Position numbers and translations under genes: made by a program
Shown here: piece by piece, positions 37,332 through 45,806 of the stretch
How positions within the stretch are numbered: position 1 is the first letter of the stretch
Layout: each line of letters starts with the position of its first letter
Assembly: GCF_000314005.1 (NCBI RefSeq)
Contig: NZ_JH980292.1
Coordinates: forward strand, 1,560,094 to 1,624,093
Length of the DNA stretch: 64,000 bases
Reading direction: 5' to 3'
Source: Spirulina subsalsa PCC 9445
GTDB taxonomy: Bacteria; Cyanobacteriota; Cyanobacteriia; Cyanobacteriales; Spirulinaceae
Notes under the pieces: generated by a model
Seen by the model: only the letters and a program-made list of their open reading frames with translations
What the model was told of the DNA's origin: nothing
Database searches by the model: none

Positions 37332-38795
37332 ATGAAGATTCTATTTGTGGCGGCAGAAGCAGTTCCTCTAGCAAAAGTGGGGGGGATGGGTGATGTGGTT
37401 GGTGCATTGCCCCAATTTTTGCGCAAAATGGGGCATGATGTGCGGGTCTTTATGCCCTACTACGGTTTTTTAGGGGATAAACTGGACATTCCCGAAGAGC
37501 CCGTTTGGTGGGGTAGCGCGATGTTCCAAGAATTCGCCGTGTATGAAACCTTCCTACCGGGTACCGATGTCCCCCTTTACCTGTTTGGACACCCCGTTTT
37601 TGATCCCCGTCGGATTTATTACGGAGAAGATGAAGATTGGCGATTCACCCTGTTTGCTAACGGGGCCTCGGAGTTTGCTTGGAACTATGAGGACTGGAAA
37701 CCGGAAATCCTCCACTGTCATGACTGGCACACCGGGATGGTTCCGGTGTGGATGCAGGAAACCCCAGAAATTAAAACCATTTTCACCATTCATAACTTGG
37801 CCTATCAAGGGCCTTGGCGCTGGCGTTTAGACCAAATTACTTGGTGTCCTTGGTATATGCAAGGTCATAATACGATGGCCGCCGCCGTGCAGTCTGCGGA
37901 TTTAGTGAGTACCGTTTCCCCCACCTATGCTAAACAAATTCAAACCTCAGCCTACGGGGAAAATTTGGATGGTTTGATGTCGTTTATTAGTGGGAAACTC
38001 TGGGGGATTCTCAACGGGGTAGATGTGGAACGCTATAACCCCGAAACCGACCGCTATATTGTAGAAAATTTTAACGCAGAAACCTTAGACCTCAGAGGCG
38101 CGAACAAAGCAGCCCTACAAGAAGAGTTAGGCCTAGAAATTAATGACGGGCGCTTTTTAATGGGGATGGTGACGCGCTTAGTGGAACAGAAGGGGATTGA
38201 TTTGCTTTTGCAAATCCTCGATCGTTTTATGGCCTATACCGACGCGCAGTTTGTTTTGTTGGGAACAGGCGATCGCTACTATGAAACCCAAATGTGGCAC
38301 ATGGCCGCTCGTTATCCGGGGCGGATGTCGGTGCAAATTCTCCATAATGATGGGTTAGCCCGTCGGATTTATGCAGGTTGTGATGTGTTCCTCATGCCTT
38401 CCCGCTTTGAACCTTGCGGCATCACCCAAATGATGGCCATGCGCTACGGTTGTATTCCTATCGTCCGTCGTACTGGCGGTTTAGTGGATACGGTGAAACA
38501 CCATGATCCTCTCAATCAAGACGGTTGGGGCTACTGTTTTGACCGTTACGAACCCTTAGATTTCTTTACCTGTATGGTGCGGACTTGGGAAAGTTTCCGC
38601 TATCCTCAATACTGGCGGGAAATGCAGAAGCGGGCGATGTCCCTTGATTTCAGTTGGGATAAATCGGCTCAAGAATATGTGCGGATGTACAAACAAGTTT
38701 TAGGCCTGTCTCAAACGGACTTATTACCCGAAGAAAAGCGGGCGTTAGGGCTTCCGGTGGATGAACCTAAAACCTCTACTGTGACCGCCTCCTAG
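37332..38795 (+). CDS. glgA: Glycogen synthase (ADP-glucose)
   Basis: 487 residues, GT5 family. The ADP-glucose loop KVGGMGDVVGALP is at residues 16-28; further blocks are ILHCHDWHTGMVPVW, TIHNLAYQG, GILNGVDVERYNPE, and the C-terminal EX7E region PSRFEPCGITQMMAMRYG with RRTGGLVDTV. It elongates alpha-1,4-glucan. Full length. The gene is followed directly by an IS-like repeat. Confidence 0.96.
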   Translation: MKILFVAAEAVPLAKVGGMGDVVGALPQFLRKMGHDVRVFMPYYGFLGDKLDIPEEPVWWGSAMFQEFAVYETFLPGTDVPLYLFGHPVFDPRRIYYGEDEDWRFTLFANGASEFAWNYEDWKPEILHCHDWHTGMVPVWMQETPEIKTIFTIHNLAYQGPWRWRLDQITWCPWYMQGHNTMAAAVQSADLVSTVSPTYAKQIQTSAYGENLDGLMSFISGKLWGILNGVDVERYNPETDRYIVENFNAETLDLRGANKAALQEELGLEINDGRFLMGMVTRLVEQKGIDLLLQILDRFMAYTDAQFVLLGTGDRYYETQMWHMAARYPGRMSVQILHNDGLARRIYAGCDVFLMPSRFEPCGITQMMAMRYGCIPIVRRTGGLVDTVKHHDPLNQDGWGYCFDRYEPLDFFTCMVRTWESFRYPQYWREMQKRAMSLDFSWDKSAQEYVRMYKQVLGLSQTDLLPEEKRALGLPVDEPKTSTVTAS

Positions 38796-38813
38796 GGCTG
38801 ACGGGTTCGGAAA

Positions 38814-39055
38814 TTTAACAAAAATGTTGCGGAATTCCCCTTCCTCGCTTGCAGGGAGGGGATGGACTTGACCACTAACTCCCAAAGCGAAAACCAAGCT
38901 AAAAAGGGCTGTGTTGCAAGAGAAAATTTGGGTCTTAGGAACTAGGACTTCTGCCTGGGGAGGGAAGATAAGACTCGCTATATTTCGGTATAGAAAGCAC
39001 TTCCCATTGAATCAGGAAGCTCCATCCTCGCGCCTAGGCAGGGTGGGGTAGTTCA
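38814..39055 (+). mobile_element. Dispersed IS200/IS605-like repeat, copy A
   Basis: Starts TTTAACAAAAATGTTG, with hairpin CCCCTTCCTC...GCAGGGAGGGG at 38837-38861, and matches copy B (27635-27827, opposite strand) to about 38952, apart from a ~60-bp gap. Beyond this GAAGCTCCATCC...GGCAGGGTGGGG then TAGTTCAC at 39017-39056 looks like an IS605-type right end with its hairpin. No coding sequence. Probably a nonautonomous element. Confidence 0.7.
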
Positions 39056-39137
39056 CTCCAGCCAATTCAACGACTCTTTCTGTTGAGGAGAGAGTCGTTA
39101 ATTGATCAAATAACTGCTCTTCGGTCAGAAGGACAAG

Positions 39138-39827
39138 ATGCGAATTCTACTGGTGGAAGATGATCCAGAACAACGAGAACCCTTACAAACAGCCTTGATG
39201 CGTTCAGGGCATCTTGTGGATGGAGTGGGGGATGGGGCGATCGCCCAACAGTTACTCAGGGATCAAACCTACGACCTGCTGATTCTCGATTGGATGCTAC
39301 CCGGTACCGATGGCATCACCCTTTGTCGTCAGGTGCGCCATGCCCAACAGGCCACGCCCATCCTCCTTTTGACCGCTAAAGATACCACCGCTGATAAAGT
39401 CCAGGGCTTGGATGCGGGGGCAGATGATTATCTGGTGAAACCCGTGGATGTGGCGGAACTGTTGGCGCGGGTGCGGGCTTTGCGGCGGCGATCGCCCCAC
39501 TGGTGCGGGGATACCCTCCAAGTGGCCGCCCTTCAGTTACACCTCGATACGCTCCAACTGTGCTACCACGATGGTCAGGTACAACTTAAAAGCGCTGAAT
39601 TCCAACTTTTAGAATATCTGATGCGTCACCCCCGCCAAGTATTAACCCATGGTCAGCTAGAGCAAGCCCTCTGGACTTGGGAGGCTGTTCCGGAAAGTAA
39701 TGCGATCGCCTCCCGGATGCGGCGTTTACGCCAACGGTTGCGAGTCTTGGGCGTGGAAGATTGGATTACGACCGTTTACGGCATGGGCTATTGTTTCCAA
39801 CCCCCTCAAAACCATGAAACCCTTTAA
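39138..39827 (+). CDS. OmpR/PhoB-family response regulator
   Basis: 229 residues. Receiver domain: acidic pocket Glu7-Asp8-Asp9, phosphoacceptor Asp51 in LLILDWMLPGTDG, Thr in LLLTAKD and Lys in DYLVKPVD. The C-terminal winged helix (about 128-225) includes LKSAEFQLLEYLMRHPRQVLTHGQLEQALW and the recognition end TTVYGMGYCF. It overlaps the kinase gene by 14 bases and is cotranscribed. Similar in style to cyanobacterial RppA/NrsR-type regulators, but the stimulus is unknown. Confidence 0.94.
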   Translation: MRILLVEDDPEQREPLQTALMRSGHLVDGVGDGAIAQQLLRDQTYDLLILDWMLPGTDGITLCRQVRHAQQATPILLLTAKDTTADKVQGLDAGADDYLVKPVDVAELLARVRALRRRSPHWCGDTLQVAALQLHLDTLQLCYHDGQVQLKSAEFQLLEYLMRHPRQVLTHGQLEQALWTWEAVPESNAIASRMRRLRQRLRVLGVEDWITTVYGMGYCFQPPQNHETL

Positions 39828-41250
39828 ATTGACCCAATGGCAGCGGCTCCCGGTGCGGGTGCGGGGCGGGGCAATTATCGCCATCCCAATTGTTTGTCTG
39901 ATCACCAGTTTGAGCGCCGTGGCTTGGCTCAAAATGAGCCTTACGGAAGATGAAATGTGGGTACAGCATACCCAAGTGGTGCGCCTCGAATCGAAACAAT
40001 TACTCAACGCCCTCATTGATGCGGAAACCGGGATGCGGGGCTATGGCCTCACCCAACGGGAGGAATTTTTAGCCCCCTATCACGAGGCCCGCCGGGTGAT
40101 TCCGCTCTCCCTCACCCGTTTAGAACAGTTGGTACAGGACAACCCCGCCCAAGTTGCTCAGATGGAGATTATCCGCAGCCAAGTCAGAGAAACCCTAACC
40201 CTGTTGGAACAAAAAGTGATGTTACAACAGGAACTCAAACAACAACAGGGGCAATCGGGGGAAATGGTGGTGGCGGTAGCGGAACTGTACGACTGGCTCA
40301 ATGCAGGCCGTGCGATGGACAAGACACGCCAAGCGATTGATCAATTTGCCGCCGTGGAGGAACAACTGTTAGGCGATCGCCAACAGCATCAAGCCCAATA
40401 CCGCCAAATCACTTGGCAAGTGCTATGGATTGCGGGGGGGTTAGGGTTAGTAGGAACAGCCTTAGCGGTGCATCTTTTTTGGCAACTAGAAGGGGAACTC
40501 ACCACCCAAGCCACTCATTTACAGGTCGCTAATCGTCAACTGACGGCAGTTTGTACCCAGTTGGAGCGTTTCACCGCCAATGCTTCCCACGAACTCCGCA
40601 CTCCCCTCGCAGCGATTCTCAGCAATGCCCAGGTAGCCCTGATGGACTTAGCCGACTGGACAGAAACAGATCCTCAACGGTCAGCAGTACATCAACGCCT
40701 GACAAAAATCGTTGCCCTCACGAAACGGATGAGTGAATTGGTGCAGCAATTGCTGTGGTTGGCACGGCAGGAGGGCAATCCTGCCAGCGCCCCCTTAACT
40801 GCCCTCGATTTGCGACCTTGGCTCCGACAATGGGCCAGCACCGGACAACAACAAGCCACGGATGCCGGTTTAATCTTCCAAGCCCATTGGCCCGATGAAC
40901 CCCTGATCGTCTCTGGGGATGCGGTTTTGTTGGGACAGGCCGTGACCAATGTCCTCACCAATGCTTGCCGCTACAGTACTGCCCCCGCTACGGTGCGGTT
41001 AGAGGTGATCCCCACCACAGAACATCTCATTCTCCAGGTGAGCGATACGGGCATGGGGATTCCTGCCGAGGCATTGCCCCATATCTGTGAACAGTTTTAT
41101 CGGGTGCAACCGGGGGCGAGTCATGGGTTTGGTTTGGGGTTAGCCATCACCCAGCACATTATTACGGTTCACGGGGGCAAGCTACGCATTACCAGTGAAT
41201 TGGGACAGGGGACAACGGTGGCAATCGCCCTCCCTCGGATCAAAAATTAA
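39814..41250 (+). CDS. Sensor histidine kinase with CHASE3-like sensor
   Basis: 478 residues from ATG 39814, inside the regulator's end. A first membrane helix (IIAIPIVCLITSLSAVAWL) and a second (VLWIAGGLGLVGTALAVHLFW) flank a periplasmic helical domain with the CHASE3 block DAETGMRGYGLTQREEFLAPY. Then HisKA with phospho-His near 259 in NASHELRTPLAAILSN and HATPase (NVLTNACRYS, DTGMGIPAEALPHI, GFGLGLAITQHII). A complete partner for the regulator upstream. Ligand unknown. The next gene, exported, starts at its end and may be a target or accessory protein. Confidence 0.94.
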   Translation: MKPFKLTQWQRLPVRVRGGAIIAIPIVCLITSLSAVAWLKMSLTEDEMWVQHTQVVRLESKQLLNALIDAETGMRGYGLTQREEFLAPYHEARRVIPLSLTRLEQLVQDNPAQVAQMEIIRSQVRETLTLLEQKVMLQQELKQQQGQSGEMVVAVAELYDWLNAGRAMDKTRQAIDQFAAVEEQLLGDRQQHQAQYRQITWQVLWIAGGLGLVGTALAVHLFWQLEGELTTQATHLQVANRQLTAVCTQLERFTANASHELRTPLAAILSNAQVALMDLADWTETDPQRSAVHQRLTKIVALTKRMSELVQQLLWLARQEGNPASAPLTALDLRPWLRQWASTGQQQATDAGLIFQAHWPDEPLIVSGDAVLLGQAVTNVLTNACRYSTAPATVRLEVIPTTEHLILQVSDTGMGIPAEALPHICEQFYRVQPGASHGFGLGLAITQHIITVHGGKLRITSELGQGTTVAIALPRIKN

Positions 41251-41336
41251 TGATTCTCCAACTGGGTCATTTTTTGGTCATAATCCCCCCCTACAGTAAC
41301 AGTCAAGAACCAACAGACAATCATTGCAAGGAGTAC

Positions 41337-41669
41337 ATGATGATTAAATTATCCTTATCCCCCATCGCCCTGATCACCACCGGCTTATTAGGTACAGCCG
41401 CCCTCTCCATGGCGACTTTTGGCAATTTTCCCGCCGCCCACGCCAACAATCACACCTTTACCGGGGTTGTGGAACGGGTTTGGGAAGATGGGTTTCGTTT
41501 ACGGGTGGGAAATCGCCGCATCACCACCGATACTTGGGATGTGTGCGGTGATTTCACGCCGGATCATGTCAGCGTAGGCGATCGCCTTACAGTTGTGGGG
41601 GAATTTGAAGGCGGCCAGTTTGATGTGTTTCGGATAACCAATACTGCTGGCGAACGGGTTTGCTCCTAG
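41337..41669 (+). CDS. Exported small protein, OB-fold-like
   Basis: 110 residues from the ATG at 41337, with AAGGAG just upstream (a second ATG at 41340 is equally possible). Signal peptide SLSPIALITTGLLGTAALSMATFGNFPAAHA, then beta strands NHTFTGVVERVWEDGFRLRVGNRRITTDTW, DRLTVVGEFEGGQFDVFRI, the pattern of bacterial OB-fold (BOF/DUF5666-like) periplasmic proteins. Two cysteines. The open frame extends to 41250. It sits behind a two-component system, as periplasmic sensors of stress often do. Confidence 0.72.
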   Translation: MMIKLSLSPIALITTGLLGTAALSMATFGNFPAAHANNHTFTGVVERVWEDGFRLRVGNRRITTDTWDVCGDFTPDHVSVGDRLTVVGEFEGGQFDVFRITNTAGERVCS

Positions 41670-41685
41670 GCTTCTCGGCTTACTC

Positions 41686-41757
41686 ACGAAAACCAGAAAC
41701 CGGGTTCTTACATTTCCTCATCACCCCCCAACCCCCTCCGAGAAACCCCGGTTTCTT
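41686..41757. repeat. Inverted pair of AAACCGGGTT repeats
   Basis: CCAGAAACCGGGTTCTTAC and, 40 bp on, GAGAAACCCCGGTTTCTTC. The motif recurs at the NACHT truncation point and in the 54.9-kb cluster. Confidence 0.6.
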
Positions 41758-41846
41758 CGCCTCAATTTTCCCCAGTGGTAATAATGTGAATATCCACATG
41801 GGGCCAAAATCCCATCAGTCGTTGTACAATCGAGCCTTTGAACAAT

Positions 41847-41927
41847 AAATACCAGCGCGATCGCACCCAAGCCGCCATCTTGGCCCTGCAAATGGGCCTT
41901 GTCCCCCGACCGAACCCAAACCCCTAA
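41847..41927 (+). pseudogene. NarL/FixJ response-regulator C-terminal scrap
   Basis: Twenty-six codons read KYQRDRTQAAILALQMGLVP then a stop. The pattern DRTQAAI-AL--GL is the recognition-helix end of NarL-type regulators. No upstream receiver or helix-turn-helix start is found. Short, so tentative. Confidence 0.4.
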
Positions 41928-42004
41928 GGCGTGAGACTCAGCCAGCGAGGGGAAAATTTGCGACCTTGGAGAGGGCCGATTAGATCGAACTTGGAGGATT
42001 CATC

Positions 42005-42200
42005 AGCTACGATTATGACTGTTTGTGATTGGGGCAGGATCGGGGGGCATCGCCACCGCCCGCCGGGCTGCGGAATATGGGGCAAAAGTGGCGATCGCTG
42101 AATTTTGCCGCCTGGTGTGCCGAAAACACTAATGGTCTATGCCTCCCACTTTCCCGCCCATTTTGCAGAACGTCGCGGCTATGCCGGAAAAGCAGTAATT
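42005..42200 (+). pseudogene. Decayed duplicate of the glutathione reductase N-terminus
   Basis: With small indels corrected it reads SYDYDCL-IGAGSGGIATARRAAEYG, AKVAIAE, then CVPKTLMVYASHFPAHFAERRGYAG, matching residues 2 to about 70 of gor at 6374. The start codon is lost although a GGAGG site remains at 41993-41997, and the redox CVNRGC has lost its first cysteine. Divergence is larger than a recent copy would show. Confidence 0.82.
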
Positions 42201-42201
42201 C

Positions 42202-42309
42202 TTACAGGGAGCGCGCAAACACTTGCCACATCACGAAAAAGGCAAAGGCGAGATAGCCTAAAACGGCGCATAAGTCAAGCCATTGGGGGTTAATTGCGAT
42301 GATATTCAT
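42202..42309 (-). CDS. Possible 35-residue single-span membrane protein
   Basis: Reads MNIIAINPQWLDLCAVL, then GYLAFAFFVMWQVFARSL and stop. One 20-residue hydrophobic helix with a basic residue near the C-terminus, the shape of small photosystem, cytochrome or transporter subunits. GGAGG lies 10 bases before the ATG. I match it to no named family. It lies tail to tail with the gor relic. Confidence 0.45.
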   Translation of the reverse strand: MNIIAINPQWLDLCAVLGYLAFAFFVMWQVFARSL

Positions 42310-42941
42310 AGGGAGTCATCCTCCATTTTGCTTTGCAGATCACGAGCGGGAAAAGTAGCGAGGGAAAAATTCAAAGGATTTCAAACTTTCCTAGGCATCT
42401 CAACCCATTTCAAGGTGTTACAAGGTAGTTTTTGATGATTAACCACAACATCTAGGTTAAGTCTATCCCTTCTAGGGCAGATCCTAAAACTGACAACGTC
42501 CGTCGCGGGAGGCGAGGGATTCTTCCTTGATTGTTCAACACCTCACAAAAGCTATGCCTTTACTGGGTCTTACAAGTCTAAAAATTGCAAGGGAAAAATT
42601 ACAAGTAGAATGCTCAAGCATTTGCCCTCTCCTAGTTGGATCGCAACCCAACCCGAGTATAAGGGTAACAAGGCAACTGTTCATTGTACCACGAGATGGG
42701 GTTTTTGATCCATCTACTCTTCAAGATACAACAGGGGAGGGCAAAGTTCCGGTTGTTTACAAAATTGTCGGTTTTCCTCGTATCCGCTCATGGGGGGTGG
42801 GAGAAAGAATCTTAAACCTCCCCCTGTATGGGAAGGAGGGGAAAGTGTTTAACGTGTCGTCAATGGCACAGGAGGAAAGCGTGAGCCGTCTTTCAAGATT
42901 AGAGGTAGAATTGAAGATAAGTACAAAGTAGGGCATGGGAT
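42310..42941. other. 630 bp without a recognised gene
   Basis: An open frame at 42527-42931 (plus) has no family resemblance and poor codon pattern. A hairpin-like string GGGAGGCGAGGGATTC at 42509-42524 resembles an IS605-type end, suggesting transposon debris. A C/G-rich inverted repeat ACCTCCCCCTGTATGGGAAGGAGG is at 42816-42839. Confidence 0.4.
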
Positions 42942-43172
42942 ATGAATGACAATGCAACCCCAACTCAGCGACTGGCTGAGAAGGTAGAAGTCTCGATCCA
43001 ACTTGACTCCGACCTACTCGATCAGTTGAAACACTTAACCAATGACCCCAGTCGGGTGATTGAATCGGCGATTAAACAATGGCTCAGAGGGGAACGGGAA
43101 CGGGATGATGAATTAACCCGAACGTTCCGTCGTAATCCTCCTGTGCCACCCCGTGGGGAATGGAATGATTAA
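42942..43172 (+). CDS. Small ribbon-helix-helix-type protein
   Basis: 76 residues: a strand VEVSIQLDSDLL, then helices DQLKHLTNDPSRVIESAIKQWLRGERERDDEL and a proline-rich tail (NPPVPPRGEW). The strand-helix-helix order fits CopG-type DNA-binding proteins or antitoxins. No toxin partner follows. Not a named family. Confidence 0.62.
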   Translation: MNDNATPTQRLAEKVEVSIQLDSDLLDQLKHLTNDPSRVIESAIKQWLRGERERDDELTRTFRRNPPVPPRGEWND

Positions 43173-43577
43173 GGGGGAGAGCCATTCCTAAAAAATTCCC
43201 TGTCCCATTACTGAGTTAGGATAGGTGAAGTTTGGAGGGGAGGCGATACCTCATTCACAATAGCAAGGAACAAGGATAGGATTCAAGACTTTGGGCAGGC
43301 AAGGCTTCATCTGGGTTCATTCATATTTGTTCATCGTAACTTATGATAACTGAATTAGAATGACCAAGCTGGAATCTGTGACGGTGACTCTGTACAATGT
43401 AAGTTTCAGAAACGTTACAACTGCCCAAAAAATGAATAGCCTAAAAATAGGAAGTTCAAGAATCATCAGGTGATTAAATTTGATCGGGTCTAGTTCAAAC
43501 AAAGTTCTACAAAACCATCCTGTGGATTTTATCTTCATTTTAATCCTTCGAGCATAACCTTCTTCGGATCGACTGCT
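43173..43577. other. 405-bp intergenic region upstream of a sensor kinase
   Basis: No gene on either strand. TGTACAATG-like strings near 43392 are the only promoter-like elements. Otherwise nothing recognisable. Confidence 0.4.
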
Positions 43578-45290
43578 ATGACATCTGCACCCGTATTTTC
43601 AGCGACAACGATCTGCTTATCAGACTTAGGACCTGAATTAGTTTACCTGCAAAATAACCAAGGTCAGTATCTTTCCTTTTACTGGAAGTATGCAGAAGAA
43701 TACGGTTTTAATCCAGAAGATGTGGTCAGAAACGCCGAAAGTCCTACATTTGCTCCAGTGGAAATGAGCCAGTATCGGGAACATATTCAAAGGGTGATGG
43801 AGCGACGCATTCCTGAAACCTATCATTGTTTGTTCCAATACGGTGATTATACTGTTCCGATGGAGTTAGTTATCACTCCTGTTGTCAGTTCGGGGGAAGT
43901 GGTTTCTTCGGTGTTGGTGATGGGACATTGTTTAGATGAAAAGGTGATTTCTAAAACCAGTTATACAGCCCTCACCCCAGAACCGGACAGTTATCAGAAT
44001 TTGGCACAGCAAATCATGCGGAATATTCGCCGCCATCCCTATCAAAATTTGCTGAGTGAGTTGTTACGAAATATTCGCAAAACTTTAGATTTAGATATTA
44101 TTTGGCGGCAAACGGTGGATGGACTCGGGGAAACCTTGGAGGTTAGCCGTTGTTTAATTATTTCCTATGATATGGAAAATAAGGTGTTTCGGGTGGAGGC
44201 GGAATATTGCCAAAAACCCTATAAATCGATGTTAGGCGAGCGCCTGTATTTGGAGAATGAGCCGTATTTACAGCAAGCCTTGCAAAGTTCCGATCCTGTA
44301 GCACTCGATCAGTTAGCGCTGGAAACCTATGAGCAGAAATCGGTTTTAATTGCCTCTACGTTCTATCAAAATCAACGGAATGCGCTGATTTGTTTGCAAC
44401 AGTGCGATCGCCATCGTTATTGGGGAGAAGCTGAAATTGAGTTACTGCGGGAGTTTGCCGCCCAAGTCGGAACAGCCATTGCTCACGCCACCCTCTACAA
44501 AGAGTTAGAAATTGCCAGCAAAAAAGCCGAAGAAGCCTCCCGTTTGAAAAGTGACTTCCTCGCCAGTACCTCCCACGAATTACGCACCCCCCTCAATGGG
44601 ATTATTGGCTTTTTACGATTAATTCTAGACGGCATGGCGGATGATCCCCTAGAACAACGGGAATTTTTAGAAGAAGCCCATAAATCCGCCCTTCATTTGC
44701 TCAATTTAATCAATGATATTCTAGATGTTGCCAAGATTGAGGCCGGAAAACTAGATTTAGAACTCTCTGATTTTAGACTCGGATTATTGTTTGAAAATGT
44801 CGAAAACTTCACCCGCACTCAGGCACAACAGAAAAAACTGAGTTATGAGATCCAAACCCCATCAACCCGAGATCCCATCATGGTTTATGGGAACTATCAG
44901 CGCCTGTTACAGGTTATGTTGAATTTAGTGGGTAATGCTATTAAATTCACCCATGAGGGCGGCATTACTATCAGTGCAGATATCTTGAAAAAACCCCTCA
45001 CCTTTAATGGTCAGAAGTTCCCCGGAAGTGTGCGGATTCGCGTAGCAGATACGGGAATTGGTGTGGCCTTAGAAGAACAGCCGCGCTTGTTCCAAAAGTT
45101 TAGTACCGTTGATGGGGGACGGACGAAAAAATACGGAGGAACGGGTTTAGGTTTGGCGATTTCCCAGAAGTTAATTGAAGCTATGGGCGGGACGATTAAT
45201 TTCTTTAGTATGGGGGAAGATTTGGGGTCTACGGTAACGTTTACGGTGCCTCTCTTTCAAATGCCGATTATGAAAGTCAGTCAAGACTAG
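43578..45290 (+). CDS. PAS-GAF sensor histidine kinase (soluble)
   Basis: 570 residues without membrane helices. An N-terminal PAS-like domain (about 10-125: FYWKYAEEYGFNPEDVV), GAF domain (about 165-310: IIWRQTVDGLGETLEVSRCLIISYD), then HisKA with His333 in STSHELRTPLNGIIGF and HATPase (MLNLVGNAIKFTHEGG, DTGIGVALEEQPRLFQKF, GTGLGLAISQKLIEAMGG). A complete kinase with no receiver domain and no adjacent regulator, so its partner is elsewhere. Input ligand unknown; no bilin-binding Cys-His is obvious in the GAF. Confidence 0.92.
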   Translation: MTSAPVFSATTICLSDLGPELVYLQNNQGQYLSFYWKYAEEYGFNPEDVVRNAESPTFAPVEMSQYREHIQRVMERRIPETYHCLFQYGDYTVPMELVITPVVSSGEVVSSVLVMGHCLDEKVISKTSYTALTPEPDSYQNLAQQIMRNIRRHPYQNLLSELLRNIRKTLDLDIIWRQTVDGLGETLEVSRCLIISYDMENKVFRVEAEYCQKPYKSMLGERLYLENEPYLQQALQSSDPVALDQLALETYEQKSVLIASTFYQNQRNALICLQQCDRHRYWGEAEIELLREFAAQVGTAIAHATLYKELEIASKKAEEASRLKSDFLASTSHELRTPLNGIIGFLRLILDGMADDPLEQREFLEEAHKSALHLLNLINDILDVAKIEAGKLDLELSDFRLGLLFENVENFTRTQAQQKKLSYEIQTPSTRDPIMVYGNYQRLLQVMLNLVGNAIKFTHEGGITISADILKKPLTFNGQKFPGSVRIRVADTGIGVALEEQPRLFQKFSTVDGGRTKKYGGTGLGLAISQKLIEAMGGTINFFSMGEDLGSTVTFTVPLFQMPIMKVSQD

Positions 45291-45449
45291 ACCGCTTTAG
45301 GAGGTGGCTGGGTTTTGCTGGCCATCCCCCAGGGAAGAAAGGTGAAAATAAGAGGTTCTGTCTTTTGCCAGATGACAGAATGCCCCAAGGATTAGAGAAT
45401 AAAGGGGTAGCCGTTGGGCTATCATATTAGCAAGAAAGGACAAAAAACG

Positions 45450-45686
45450 ATGTCATTAGCACTAACCAACGAAAACGTAGAACAAGTTCTTGATGAAATG
45501 CGCCCTTATTTGATGGCGGATGGTGGAAATGTAGAATTAGTGGAAATTGATGGGCCGGTGGTGAAACTGCGTTTACAAGGCGCTTGTGGTTCTTGTCCTA
45601 GTTCTACCATGACGTTGAGAATGGGGATTGAACGGCGTTTGCGGGAGTTTATCCCGGAAATCGCGGAAGTTGAACAAGTGATCTAG
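45450..45686 (+). CDS. nfu: NifU-like iron-sulfur scaffold (CnfU/Nfu type)
   Basis: 78 residues from ATG 45450, which has AAGAAAGGA upstream. The whole protein is the NifU C-terminal domain: [48 protein letters not shown], with the cluster-binding CXXC in CGSCPSS. It assembles and delivers [4Fe-4S]/[2Fe-2S] clusters, in cyanobacteria to photosystem I and ferredoxin. Twelve extra upstream codons are discounted. Confidence 0.94.
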   Translation: MSLALTNENVEQVLDEMRPYLMADGGNVELVEIDGPVVKLRLQGACGSCPSSTMTLRMGIERRLREFIPEIAEVEQVI

Positions 45687-45788
45687 TCTTGGCCTAGAGC
45701 CGCGAGTCTATTGGGGAATCGGCCCTCTTGCAATCGGCCAGGGTTTTGGTGATTCACTCTTCCCCCTGCTCCCCGTTCCCTAGCCCAG

Positions 45789-45805
45789 TTATTCAGCAAG
45801 CCCTA
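45789..45805. repeat. Solo end of the GGGCTTGCTGAATAA miniature family
   Basis: TTATTCAGCAAGCCCTA sits directly at the stop of the convergent DUF815 gene, preceded by CTGCTCCCCGTTCCCTAG as inside copy 2. The left end is missing. Confidence 0.6.
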
Positions 45806-45806
45806 A

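Noticed and set aside
42760-42800. Minus-strand string resembling group II intron domain V (GAGCGGATACGAGG)
   Set aside because: The expected closing strand does not pair and no intron protein is near.
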